Assembly (NCBI GenBank): GCA_934167135.1
Contig: CAKPKI010000010.1
Span: forward strand, 1-25,269
Reading direction: 5' to 3'
Source of the DNA: an uncultured Clostridia bacterium
GTDB taxonomy: Bacteria; Bacillota; Clostridia; TANB77; CAG-508
Length of the DNA stretch: 25,269 nt
Shown here: positions 14,508-22,393 of the stretch, one piece after another
Position numbering within the stretch: position 1 is the stretch's first letter
How the letters are laid out: every line of letters starts with the position of its first letter
Program-made: the position numbers and the translations under genes
Notes under the pieces: generated by a model
Seen by the model: the letters and a program-made list of their open reading frames with translations, nothing else
The model's database searches: none
What the model was told of the DNA's origin: nothing

Positions 14508-14950
14508 AAACAATAAGATTTTATAAGGAATTTGGAGAATATGGCTATTTAGCAACATATTCTAATCATGGTTTCTTTAAAGATGGTATTTATTGGAAAA
14601 CATCCGAACATTACTATCAGGCTCAAAAATTTTTTGAGCCTGAGGTAAAATTAAAAATAGCCAATGCTGAAACTCCTAAAATAGCTTCTACAATTGGAAG
14701 AGATAGAAATCTTCACTTAAGAAATGATTGGGAAGAAATAAAACAAGATATAATGTATGATGCAGTATATTTTAAGTTTAAACAAAATGAAGATATTTTA
14801 AGAAAACTTCTAGATACTGGTAATGCAGAACTTGTTGAGGCAACGGTTAAAGAAAACTATTGGGGGTGTGGACCTAATAATGATGGGCAAAATAACTATG
14901 GAAAAATTCTTGTTAGAGTAAGAAAACAACTTAGGACAGAACAATACTAG
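14504..14950 (+). CDS. NADAR family protein (YbiA-like N-glycosidase)
   Basis: A 148-residue member of the NADAR/DUF1768 family. It shows the N-terminal FLSNFY-like region (YLATYSNHGFF), the hallmark YWKTSEHYYQAQKF with the probable catalytic Glu35, and the C-terminal YWGCGPNNDGQNNYGKILV. Known members hydrolyse N-glycosidic bonds. YbiA-type enzymes clear reactive riboflavin-pathway intermediates, and NADAR proteins paired with DarT-like toxins remove ADP-ribose from DNA. Here it overlaps the end of the radical SAM gene by 4 bases (ATGA), so the two are made together, pointing to a joint pathway rather than general housekeeping. No DarT-like gene is seen. Its codon use is like the host genes (1 of 7 Gln codons is CAG), unlike the radical SAM gene. 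Confidence 0.88.
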   Translation: MKTIRFYKEFGEYGYLATYSNHGFFKDGIYWKTSEHYYQAQKFFEPEVKLKIANAETPKIASTIGRDRNLHLRNDWEEIKQDIMYDAVYFKFKQNEDILRKLLDTGNAELVEATVKENYWGCGPNNDGQNNYGKILVRVRKQLRTEQY

Positions 14951-14954
14951 GAGG

Positions 14955-15023
14955 AAGGTCGTATGTGATATTGATGGAGAAATTGAAACATTAATTATTA
15001 TTAAGTCAATAGAAAAAATTTAA
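14955..15023 (+). pseudogene. Possible short remnant of a HAD-family gene
   Basis: Just after the NADAR stop, an AGGAGG is followed by the open frame KVVCDIDGEIETLIIIKS, which closes at TAA 15021-15023. The start VVCDIDG resembles the N-terminus of HAD-type phosphatases (MK.VCDIDGT), but there is no start codon in place and only 22 codons remain. This may be the decayed end of a fourth operon gene. The match is very short and could be chance. Confidence 0.25.
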
Positions 15024-15041
15024 AATTAAATTTTAAAATAC

Positions 15042-15079
15042 AAAAAGGGGAATTTTACTTTTAAAATTCCCTTTTTTGT
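15042..15079 (+). terminator. Strong intrinsic terminator of the radical SAM-NADAR operon
   Basis: AAAAAGGGGAATTTTA pairs with TAAAATTCCCTTTTTT (15042-15057/15062-15077, one G-T wobble) around a CTTT loop, with a T-run following. Confidence 0.85.
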
Positions 15080-15112
15080 TTTATAATCATTTTAATAAGG
15101 AGTGATTATATT

Positions 15113-15709
15113 ATGAAACAAATTGAAATAACAGTAAGATTAGACGAAAATATGCAAAGTGCTATAAGGAAATTAGAAAATCAAGGATTCAAAAAAATTA
15201 GAGAAAGTAAAATAGATGATATATATATGACATCAAAACTAAAAGAATTAAATAAAGATAATATTCAAACTATTTTAAAAAATTCTGTATTATTAAGAAG
15301 TCTAAAATTAGAAAATAAAGAAATAAAAAAGATAACATACAAAAATAAAGAAATTGATAAAAATGGTGACATTATATCAGAACAAAAAATAAATTTAGAT
15401 TGTAGTGATTTAGAAAAAGCCAAAGATTTATTTGAGCATTTAGAATTTGAAGAACTTATAAGAGTAAGATATAAAGTAACGGTATATAGTAATGATAAAG
15501 CAGAATATGCATTCCAAGATGTTGAAAATTTAGGAGTACTAATTGAATACGAAAACATGGATGACTTTGGAGGAAAAACATTAGATGAAATTAATAGTGC
15601 AAAAGATAAGATGTTTAAAGAAATTAAAAATACAGGTATTAATGTAACTGACGAGAAAGATGTAAAAAAAGCGTATGAATTAATATTAAATAAATATTTT
15701 AATAAATAA
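15113..15709 (+). CDS. CYTH domain protein (triphosphate tunnel metalloenzyme-like)
   Basis: A 198-residue protein whose layout resembles CYTH proteins (class IV adenylate cyclase/thiamine triphosphatase fold). It has an N-terminal beta strand with alternating charged residues (KQIEITVRLDE), a substrate-tunnel-like stretch (DIYMTSK, VLLRSLKLENK, ITYKNKE), then RVRYKVTVY and VLIEYENMDDF. The usual ExExK signature is altered to EITVR, so activity on a triphosphate substrate is uncertain. It is cytoplasmic, with no signal peptide. The start ATG follows AAGGAG. It stands alone between the strong terminator at 15042-15079 and the shared terminator at 15709-15772. Its relation to the radical SAM-NADAR operon is one of position only. 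Confidence 0.65.
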   Translation: MKQIEITVRLDENMQSAIRKLENQGFKKIRESKIDDIYMTSKLKELNKDNIQTILKNSVLLRSLKLENKEIKKITYKNKEIDKNGDIISEQKINLDCSDLEKAKDLFEHLEFEELIRVRYKVTVYSNDKAEYAFQDVENLGVLIEYENMDDFGGKTLDEINSAKDKMFKEIKNTGINVTDEKDVKKAYELILNKYFNK

Positions 15710-15772
15710 AAAACGAGGAACCTAAATGAACTCTATTTTTTGCAATATAGTTCTAAAAGGAACCTCTTTTTT
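15709..15772. terminator. Shared terminator between convergent CYTH and asnB genes
   Basis: Outer arms AAAAA-C-GAGG (15709-15718) and CCTC-T-TTTTT (15763-15772) enclose an inner GAACT/AGTTC stem (15728-15732/15749-15753). T-runs lie on both sides. It is an imperfect two-part structure, so confidence is moderate. Confidence 0.55.
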
Positions 15773-15774
15773 GC

Positions 15775-17628
15775 TTATATTTCAATTCTAGGTTGATACC
15801 TTTCAAGCCACATATTAACCTGACACAAATAAGCCATAAGTTGAGGACCAGTCATCAATTGACCAAACCAAGGACGAGAGAATGCTTTTCCGTCAGTTTC
15901 TAGGATATTCAAAATATATTCTCTATTTAAAAGTTGATTAATAGGCTTATTAGGATTTTTCATAATATCTGACAACATTGATTTCACTTTTGCAAGATAT
16001 GTTGGGTTATGAGTTTTTGGATAAGGGCTCTTTTTTCTATCCACAATTTCAGGTGGTAAAAATTTACGAGATACATAGCGAAGCAACCCTTTTTCTCTTC
16101 CATTAATAGCCTTAATTTCCCAAGGAATATTCCAAACATATTGAGCCAACCTATAGTCACAAAAAGGAACACGAAGTTCAAAACCATTATACATTGCCAT
16201 TCTATCAGACCTATCTAGAAGAGTTTGCATAAACCAATTTAAAGTAAGATAAGAAATTTTCCTTTTTTCAGCAGTTTCTAAAGAATCACTATCAAGAATT
16301 TCAACTTGGTCAAGGCTTTCAGAATATCTATAATTTATATAATCCTTCAAATTAACCTTTCTGGCGATACCAGGGTTAAGTAAAGTTTGGCGTTCATCAA
16401 TAGCAATAGACCAAGGAAAAGTTCCACTTTGAAGAGCATCTTGGCGGAAAAACCAAGGATACCCACCAAAAATTTCATCAGCACATTCTCCTGTAAGAGC
16501 AACAGTTGATTGAGGTTTAACATATTTACAAAACAATAAAAGAGAGGAATCTATATCTGCCATTCCAGGCATATCTCTTGCTATCATAGCATCTTCCAAA
16601 TACTCAGCTAATTCAGGAGTATCAATTATGATTGGATGATGATTGGTATGCAACTTATTTACCATTAAATCAATATAGTAATTATCTGAATTAGGTTGAA
16701 AATCACTCTTAACAAAATTTTTATCATTATCAACATAATCAATAGAATAAGTATTTAATGGTGGTAAATTATTTTCAAAACAATAGTCAGAAGCATATTT
16801 TGTAATTATACTTGAATCTAATCCACCAGATAAAAATGTACATAATGGTACATCAGAAATTAATTGCCTAGTAATCGAATCTTTTAAAAGATATTCTAGA
16901 TGGTCACAAGTTTGAGCAAAATTTTCAATATGTGGAGCACTTTTTAATTTCCAATAATTTTCAAAGTGAAAACCAGAACGATTAAAGACAGCAAAATTTG
17001 CAGGTTTTAATTCAAAAATATTATTAAAAATTGTAGTACCAGGAGTATGTGCGGGTCCGATTCCAAATAATTCCGAAATTCCTTGAGAATCTATTATCTT
17101 TTGAACTCCAGGATATTGAAATAGAGCTTTAATTTCAGAAGCAAAAATAAACGAATTGTTTTGCATTGTATAAAATAATGGTTTAACACCAAAGTGGTCT
17201 CTTGCCATAAAAAGCTCATTATTTTTAGAATCCCATATTGCAAACGCAAAAATACCATTTAAATGATGTACAACATCTTTTCCATAAAAAATATAACTTT
17301 TTAGTAGTACTTCAGTATCAGAATAACTGTTAAAAGTAAAACCATTTTCTTTTAAAGTTTGTCGTAGTTCATTTGTGTTATATAACTGGCCATTGTAAGT
17401 TATCGCAAAATCTGAAATAGATTTAGCTTCATTAGTAACCATAGGTTGTTTGCCTCCAGTGGGGTCTATAACTATTAATCGTTTATGGGCAAAAGCAACA
17501 TGTTCTTTTATGTAATATCCTTCTTCATCAGGTCCACGCCTAGAAAGAGAATTATTCATATTAGCTAAAATGTTTTTATATTTAGAAATATTTTGTTTGT
17601 AATTTACAAATCCAACAATTCCACACAT
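15775..17628 (-). CDS. asnB: Asparagine synthase (glutamine-hydrolysing)
   Basis: A 617-residue class B asparagine synthetase that makes asparagine from aspartate, ATP and glutamine. The N-terminal class II glutamine amidotransferase domain starts MCGIVGF with the nucleophile Cys2 and has RRGPDEEG (30-37), AITYNGQLYN and HFGVKPLFY. The C-terminal ATP-pyrophosphatase/synthetase domain has the PP-loop SGGLDSS (267-273), ALTGECADEIFGGYPWF and ELRVPFCDYRL. Motifs and length are complete, so the enzyme should be active. The ATG follows TGGAGGTCTTAT. It is a single-gene unit that ends at the shared terminator at 15709-15772. It may supply free asparagine alongside the Asn-related signals in the aspS leader further along, but there is no direct link in sequence. 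Confidence 0.95.
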   Translation of the reverse strand: MCGIVGFVNYKQNISKYKNILANMNNSLSRRGPDEEGYYIKEHVAFAHKRLIVIDPTGGKQPMVTNEAKSISDFAITYNGQLYNTNELRQTLKENGFTFNSYSDTEVLLKSYIFYGKDVVHHLNGIFAFAIWDSKNNELFMARDHFGVKPLFYTMQNNSFIFASEIKALFQYPGVQKIIDSQGISELFGIGPAHTPGTTIFNNIFELKPANFAVFNRSGFHFENYWKLKSAPHIENFAQTCDHLEYLLKDSITRQLISDVPLCTFLSGGLDSSIITKYASDYCFENNLPPLNTYSIDYVDNDKNFVKSDFQPNSDNYYIDLMVNKLHTNHHPIIIDTPELAEYLEDAMIARDMPGMADIDSSLLLFCKYVKPQSTVALTGECADEIFGGYPWFFRQDALQSGTFPWSIAIDERQTLLNPGIARKVNLKDYINYRYSESLDQVEILDSDSLETAEKRKISYLTLNWFMQTLLDRSDRMAMYNGFELRVPFCDYRLAQYVWNIPWEIKAINGREKGLLRYVSRKFLPPEIVDRKKSPYPKTHNPTYLAKVKSMLSDIMKNPNKPINQLLNREYILNILETDGKAFSRPWFGQLMTGPQLMAYLCQVNMWLERYQPRIEI

Positions 17629-17716
17629 ATAAGACCTCCATGTAATTAAAATTTTTTATTCATTATATAATGTATTCAGGGTTTTTATAAAAGTTGCATA
17701 AAATTCTCAAAAAATG

Positions 17717-17745
17717 TTGACAAATTGGAAAATTGCTTGTATAAT
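17717..17745 (+). promoter_or_regulatory. rpmF: Perfect-consensus SigA promoter of rpmF
   Basis: TTGACA (17717-17722), a 17-base spacer and TATAAT (17740-17745). The leader of about 90 bases begins with a small hairpin (AAGTTA-GTG-TAACTT, 17758-17772). The asnB start lies on the other side of this 215-base divergent gap; I could not fix an asnB promoter with confidence. Confidence 0.85.
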
Positions 17746-17843
17746 TTTAGAGTGACAAAGTTAGTGTAACTTGTTCAAATTATGATATAATAGGTAAAAA
17801 ATGAACAGATATATACATATATCTTATGCGAGGAGGGATTAAG

Positions 17844-18029
17844 ATGGCACAACCAAAAAGAAGATGGTCAAAAGCTAGAACACATTCAAAAAGAGCAACA
17901 TGGAAAGTAGAAGAACCTAAATATACTACTTGCTCACATTGTCATGAACCAGTAATGCCACACAGAGTATGTTCAAACTGTGGTTATTATAAGGGAAAAG
18001 AAGTAATAGCAAAAAAAGTAGAAGAATAG
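17844..18029 (+). CDS. rpmF: 50S ribosomal protein L32
   Basis: A 61-residue protein of the large ribosomal subunit. It starts MAQPKRRWSKARTHSKRA, the typical basic N-terminus, and has a zinc ribbon made by Cys30, Cys33, Cys43 and Cys46 (CSHC...CSNC), so this is the zinc-binding (C+) form. The start ATG at 17844 follows GCGAGGAGGGATTAAG; an in-frame ATG at 17826 lies upstream of that site and is rejected. The DUF177/YceD gene that usually precedes rpmF is not here; the gene instead has its own strong promoter and its own terminator. Confidence 0.97.
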   Translation: MAQPKRRWSKARTHSKRATWKVEEPKYTTCSHCHEPVMPHRVCSNCGYYKGKEVIAKKVEE

Positions 18030-18037
18030 AAGACGAC

Positions 18038-18057
18038 AACGCCGAAAGGGCGTTTTT
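18038..18057 (+). terminator. Terminator of rpmF
   Basis: AACGCC (18038-18043)-GAAAG-GGCGTT (18049-18054) followed by a T-run. Confidence 0.8.
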
Positions 18058-18086
18058 GTGCTGAAATTCAAGTGACTAAAAAGCTA

Positions 18087-18117
18087 TTGTATAAATCATC
18101 GAAAAAAAAGGTATAAT
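18087..18117 (+). promoter_or_regulatory. Probable pyk promoter
   Basis: TATAAT at 18112-18117 is preceded by TTGTAT at 18087-18092. The 19-base spacer is longer than optimal, so the -35 assignment is uncertain; the -10 box is consensus and is 34 bases before the start codon. Confidence 0.4.
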
Positions 18118-18151
18118 AGCAATAAATGTAAAAATCAAGGAGGAATTTAAA

Positions 18152-19585
18152 GTGAAAAGATTAAGAAAAACAAAAATAGTAGGAACAATTGGACCAGCAA
18201 GTGAAAACAAATTAGAAGAATTATTTGATGCAGGATTAAATGTATGTAGAATAAATTATTCACATGGAAGTTGGGATGAACAATCTGAAAAAACAGAAAG
18301 AATAATCAAATTAAGAGAAGAAAAAGATTTACCAATTGCATTACTATTAGACATGAAAGGACCAGAAATTAGAACAGGAATGTTATATACAGGAAAAAAT
18401 ACAAAAATAGAACTAAAAGATGGTCAAAAATTTACATTAGTTAATGAAGATATTACAGGAGACGAAGAAAAAGTTTCTGTAACATACAAAGAATTATACA
18501 AAGATGTACAACCAGGTACAAAAATCCTAATAGATGATGGAGCAATAGAATTAAAAGTAGACGAAGTTGTAGGAAAAGACATAGTTACAACTGTAGTTCA
18601 TGGAAATGGATTAGGAAGTAGAAAAACTATGAACTTACCAGGAACTGTAATCAGATTACCAGGATTAGCAGAAAAAGATATAGCAGATTTAAAAACAGCA
18701 TGTGAACATGACTATGATTTTGTAGCAATTTCATTTGCTAGAAACTTAGATGATATAAGACAAGTGAGAAAAGTATTAGACGAAAATGGTGGAAAAGATA
18801 TCCAAATCGTTACAAAAATAGAAAATGTTGAAGGTTTATCAAATTTAGATGCTATACTTGACGAAGCAGATGCTCAAATGATAGCTCGTGGTGATATGGC
18901 AACAGAAACAGACTTTACAGAACCACCAGTTGTTCAAAAGAGAATTATTAGAACAGCTAATAAATTATTTAAACCAGCAATAACAGCAACTCAAATGCTA
19001 GAATCAATGACACATCAACCACTACCAACAAGAGCAGAAGCAAGTGATGTAGCAAATGCTATTTATGATAGAACAAGTGCAATCATGCTTTCAGGAGAAT
19101 GTGCACAAGGTGATTATCCAGTTGAATGTGTTGAAACAATGGTTAAAATTGCAAATAGAGTTGAACCAGAAATTCATTACTGGAAAAGATTTGATAAAAA
19201 CGAATATTTAGATTTATCAGATGATGAAGCTAAAATTGCTTATTCTTCATGTGTAACAGCTAAAAACTTCAATGCAGATGCAATTGTTGTATATACACAT
19301 ACAGGTGATTCTGCTAGAACATTATCAGGACTTGGAGCTGGATGCCCAATCTTAGCTGTAACAGATAATAAGAGAACATTCCATCAATTAGCTTTAGCTT
19401 GGAATGTAACTCCTGTATTTGTAGAAGGAGAAGAAACAATTGAAGAAACAGTTGAAAAAGGAATCCAAAAATTAAAAGAAAAAGAAATTCTTGAAAAAGG
19501 TGATATTGTAGTTCTATTAGGTGGAGCACAAACATTTACTCAAGGATTAGACAAAAAAGTTCTTGGAGGAATTGTAAGAATTTAA
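18152..19585 (+). CDS. pyk: Pyruvate kinase
   Basis: A 477-residue glycolytic enzyme that transfers phosphate from phosphoenolpyruvate to ADP. It shows KTKIVGTIGPAS, the substrate loop INYSHG, LDMKGPEIRTG (with Glu72, the residue associated with K+-dependent enzymes), the catalytic Lys in TKIENVEGL, and ITATQMLESM with PTRAEASDVANAIYDRT. Two places differ from the usual pattern: LDTKG is LDMKG, and the loop normally ARGDLGVE is ARGDMATE (about residues 245-252). The C-terminal allosteric domain is present, but the extra PEP-utiliser domain of Bacillus pyruvate kinase is absent. The start is GTG after AAGGAGGAATTTAAA. No terminator separates it from the T-box leader of aspS. Confidence 0.95.
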   Translation: MKRLRKTKIVGTIGPASENKLEELFDAGLNVCRINYSHGSWDEQSEKTERIIKLREEKDLPIALLLDMKGPEIRTGMLYTGKNTKIELKDGQKFTLVNEDITGDEEKVSVTYKELYKDVQPGTKILIDDGAIELKVDEVVGKDIVTTVVHGNGLGSRKTMNLPGTVIRLPGLAEKDIADLKTACEHDYDFVAISFARNLDDIRQVRKVLDENGGKDIQIVTKIENVEGLSNLDAILDEADAQMIARGDMATETDFTEPPVVQKRIIRTANKLFKPAITATQMLESMTHQPLPTRAEASDVANAIYDRTSAIMLSGECAQGDYPVECVETMVKIANRVEPEIHYWKRFDKNEYLDLSDDEAKIAYSSCVTAKNFNADAIVVYTHTGDSARTLSGLGAGCPILAVTDNKRTFHQLALAWNVTPVFVEGEETIEETVEKGIQKLKEKEILEKGDIVVLLGGAQTFTQGLDKKVLGGIVRI

Positions 19586-19594
19586 TTAAATAGA

Positions 19595-19806
19595 ATGAAA
19601 ATGCGTTTGTACAATGCAAAGCTATTAGAAGTAACGAAAAGAGAAAAAGGGTCATCGGCTGAAAGCCCTTTATGGTCAACCTAATAAAGTGAAACACATT
19701 GGAGCATTATAAATAAGAGGAAAATATTTTATTTTCAAGTCGGGTGGTACCGCGAGTAAAATCGTCCCTACATTAGTATTTTATTAATGTAGGAACGATT
19801 TTTTTG
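19595..19806 (+). promoter_or_regulatory. T-box leader in front of aspS
   Basis: The canonical T-box sequence GGGTGGTACCGCG (19742-19754) is followed by a terminator hairpin, AATCGT-C-CCTACATTA (19760-19774 and flanks) pairing with TAATGTAGG-A-ACGATT and then T7. A competing antiterminator can form with the T-box. A stem I region with an AGTA loop-E-like sequence (AGAAGTAACG, 19628-19637) and a distal GGCTGAAAGCC hairpin lies upstream. Uncharged tRNA binding would prevent termination and turn on aspS. No GAC or GAT triplet occurs in the leader before the T-box; the best specifier candidate by position is AAC (19678-19680), an Asn codon, just before CTAAT, which pairs with ATTAG (19624-19628). 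Confidence 0.9.
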
Positions 19807-19839
19807 GTTATATATAAAAAAGAAAGGATAGTGAATCAT

Positions 19840-21591
19840 ATGAATGAATACAGAACACATAGTTGTAATGAAATAAGTTTAGAAGATGTAGGAAAAAAAG
19901 TTAGAATTGCTGGATGGGTAGAAACAATCAGAGATTTTGGAGGATTGGTATTTTTAGATATTAGAGATATGTATGGTATAACACAAGTAGTAACATCAGG
20001 AAAAAGTGAAGATGTTGACTTTGCATCTCATATTCCAATTGAATCAACAGTAACAGTATATGGAACAGTTCGTAAACGTGATGAAGAAACTATTAATACA
20101 AAAATAAAAACAGGATTTGTAGAAATTCGTATAGAGGAGATTAAAATATTAGGAAAAAGAACAAAAAATTTACCATTTGAAGTAAACGAAAATCAAGATG
20201 TTCGTGAAGATTTAAGACTTAAATATAGATTTTTAGATTTAAGAAATGAAAAATTAAAGAATAATCTAAAAATAAGAGCAAATGTTATACAATATTTAAG
20301 AAGTCAAATGGTGGAACAAGGTTTTTTAGAAGTTCAAACACCAATACTAACAAGTTCATCACCTGAAGGAGCAAGAGACTATTTGGTTCCAAGTCGTTTA
20401 CACCCAGGAAAATTTTATGCATTACCACAAGCACCACAACAATTTAAACAATTGCTTATGGTTTCTGGAATAGATAAATATTTCCAAATAGCACCTTGTT
20501 TTAGGGATGAAGACGCTAGAGCAGATAGGGCACCAGGAGAATTTTATCAATTAGATATGGAAATGAGTTTTGCAACTCAAGAAGATGTATTTAGTGCAAT
20601 AGAACCAGTTATATATAACACATTTAAGAAATTTTCTAATAAAACAATTTCTGAAGCACCATTTAAAAGAATAACATATAAAGAAGCGATGATTAAATAT
20701 GGTTCAGATAAACCTGACTTAAGAAATCCATTATTTATAATTGATTTGTCAGAATTCTTTAATAAGTGTACATTTAAACCATTTATAAATAGAACAGTAA
20801 GAGCAATTAAAGTAAATGGACATATGTCAAAAGGATTTCACGAAAAAATGTTAGATTATGCTATGTCAATAGGAATGGGAGGACTTGGATATTTAGAAGT
20901 TCAAGCAGATTTATCTTTTAAAGGGCCAATAGATAAATTTATTCCAGATGAATTGAAGAAAGATTTAATAAAAATTGCAGATTTACAAAAAGATGATACA
21001 ATATTCTTCATTGCTGATAATGAGAAAAGAGCAACAGAATTAGCTGGACAAATTAGAACAGAACTTGCTAGAAGACTAGATTTAATAGATAATAGTAAAT
21101 TTGAATTTTGTTGGATAGTAGATTTCCCAATGTTTGAAATAGATGAACATGATAAAATACAATTTAGTCATAATCCATTTTCTATGCCACAAGGAGGATT
21201 AGAAGCATTAGAAAATCAAAATCCATTAGAAATTTTAGCTTATCAATATGATTTGGTATGTAACGGAATAGAATTATCTTCTGGAGCGGTAAGAAATCAT
21301 GATATTAATATTATGATTAAAGCCTTTGAAATGGCTGGGTATACAGAAGATGAAGTGAAAACAAAATTTGGTGCATTATATACAGCTTTCCAATTTGGTG
21401 CACCACCACATGCAGGAATTGCACCTGGAGTTGACAGAATATTAATGTTATTAACTGACTCAGAAAGTATAAAAGAAGTTATTGCATTTCCATTAAATAG
21501 TAAAGCAGAGGATTTAATGATGGGAGCTCCTGGAAATGTAAATAAAGATCAACTTAGAGATGTGCATATAAAAGTAGATATAAAAAAATAA
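19840..21591 (+). CDS. aspS: Aspartyl-tRNA synthetase, bacterial type
   Basis: A 583-residue class IIb synthetase that attaches aspartate to tRNA-Asp, and in non-discriminating forms also to tRNA-Asn. The N-terminal anticodon-binding OB fold has VRIAGWVETIRDFGG. The catalytic core has motif 2 FRDEDARADRAPGEFYQLD, the bacterial GAD insertion domain (about residues 290-400), and motif 3 with FGAPPHAGIAPGVDRI. In the anticodon-binding loop, RDHGG is the pattern I associate with non-discriminating and RDLGG/RDLGS with discriminating enzymes; RDFGG fits neither. The ATG at 19840 is used; an in-frame GTG at 19831 is too close to AAAGGA. Expression is controlled by the T-box leader. gpr follows 60 bases later. 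Confidence 0.95.
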   Translation: MNEYRTHSCNEISLEDVGKKVRIAGWVETIRDFGGLVFLDIRDMYGITQVVTSGKSEDVDFASHIPIESTVTVYGTVRKRDEETINTKIKTGFVEIRIEEIKILGKRTKNLPFEVNENQDVREDLRLKYRFLDLRNEKLKNNLKIRANVIQYLRSQMVEQGFLEVQTPILTSSSPEGARDYLVPSRLHPGKFYALPQAPQQFKQLLMVSGIDKYFQIAPCFRDEDARADRAPGEFYQLDMEMSFATQEDVFSAIEPVIYNTFKKFSNKTISEAPFKRITYKEAMIKYGSDKPDLRNPLFIIDLSEFFNKCTFKPFINRTVRAIKVNGHMSKGFHEKMLDYAMSIGMGGLGYLEVQADLSFKGPIDKFIPDELKKDLIKIADLQKDDTIFFIADNEKRATELAGQIRTELARRLDLIDNSKFEFCWIVDFPMFEIDEHDKIQFSHNPFSMPQGGLEALENQNPLEILAYQYDLVCNGIELSSGAVRNHDINIMIKAFEMAGYTEDEVKTKFGALYTAFQFGAPPHAGIAPGVDRILMLLTDSESIKEVIAFPLNSKAEDLMMGAPGNVNKDQLRDVHIKVDIKK

Positions 21592-21651
21592 GGTGAATAA
21601 GAACCTCAAACTTAGAAATACTAATAGTACTTTTAAGAGGAGGTTTTTGCT

Positions 21652-22389
21652 ATGTATAATTTTAGAACTGATTTAGCACTAGAAAGAAGAGATATTTATA
21701 AAAAAGCAAATAATTTAAAACAAATTGATGGAGTTGAGAGTACAGAAGAAGAAATAAATGAAAATCTTAAAGTAACAAGAGTTAAAATTACTAATTCGAA
21801 TGGAGAAAAAGCAATAGGGAAACCAATTGGAAATTATGTAACAGTTGATGTAAAAAAATTGAAATTGGCAGAAGAGGAAGATATACAAAAAGCTTCGGAT
21901 ATTGTTGCAGAAGAACTAAAAAAAATAATAGATATTCATACAGATAAACAAGGAGATATATTAGTAGTAGGATTGGGAAATATATATGTAACACCAGACG
22001 CATTAGGTCCAAAGGTAATAAATGAGATTGATGTTACAAGACATATTATAAAATATTTACCACAATATGTTGATGAAGATACAAGACCAGTTAGTGCAAT
22101 ATCTCCAGGTGTTTTAGGAACTACAGGAATAGAAACAGTAGAAATATTAAAAGGTATTGTAGATAATATTCATCCTAAACTGTTGATTGTAATAGATGCA
22201 TTAGCATCGAGAAGTATTGATAGGATAAGCAGTACAATTCAAATTTCTGATACAGGAATAGTTCCTGGTGCTGGTGTGGGAAATACAAGACAAGAAATTA
22301 GTCAGGAGACATTAGGGATACCTGTTGTGGCTTTGGGAATACCAACTGTTGTTGAACTTGCAGAGGTATCAATTTTGCAGTGTAATTGA
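21652..22389 (+). CDS. gpr: Germination protease Gpr, C-terminally short
   Basis: Gpr degrades small acid-soluble proteins that coat DNA in spores, at germination. The protein has the propeptide/cleavage region FRTDLALE, then VVGLGNIYVTPDALGP, RPVSAISPGVLG.TGIET, and VIDALASRSIDR..STIQISDTGIVPGAGVGN, which holds the conserved aspartates of the family. It ends after GIPVVALGIPTVVELAE with the tail VSILQCN, 245 residues in all. Bacillus Gpr continues for about 120 more residues and clostridial ones usually for some 75, so the C-terminal domain is missing. The downstream sequence has no continuation in any frame. The ribosome binding site AAGAGGAGG is strong. Either the gene was truncated, perhaps when the adjoining minus-strand gene arrived, or this is a naturally short form. 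Confidence 0.88.
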   Translation: MYNFRTDLALERRDIYKKANNLKQIDGVESTEEEINENLKVTRVKITNSNGEKAIGKPIGNYVTVDVKKLKLAEEEDIQKASDIVAEELKKIIDIHTDKQGDILVVGLGNIYVTPDALGPKVINEIDVTRHIIKYLPQYVDEDTRPVSAISPGVLGTTGIETVEILKGIVDNIHPKLLIVIDALASRSIDRISSTIQISDTGIVPGAGVGNTRQEISQETLGIPVVALGIPTVVELAEVSILQCN

Positions 22390-22393
22390 TTAT

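Noticed and set aside
14504..14950. NADAR gene read as the antitoxin of a DarT-NADAR toxin-antitoxin pair
   Set aside because: No DarT-like ADP-ribosyltransferase is adjacent. The coupled gene is a radical SAM protein and the remnant upstream looks like a kinase.
11292..15709. The accessory stretch considered as an integrated prophage or transposon
   Set aside because: No integrase, transposase, terminal repeats, tRNA attachment site or phage structural gene is visible.
15714..15766. GGAACCT present twice as a direct repeat (near 15718 and 15759), considered as an attachment-site or insertion footprint
   Set aside because: The repeat is only 7 bases, lies inside a terminator-like structure, and no mobile gene is next to it.
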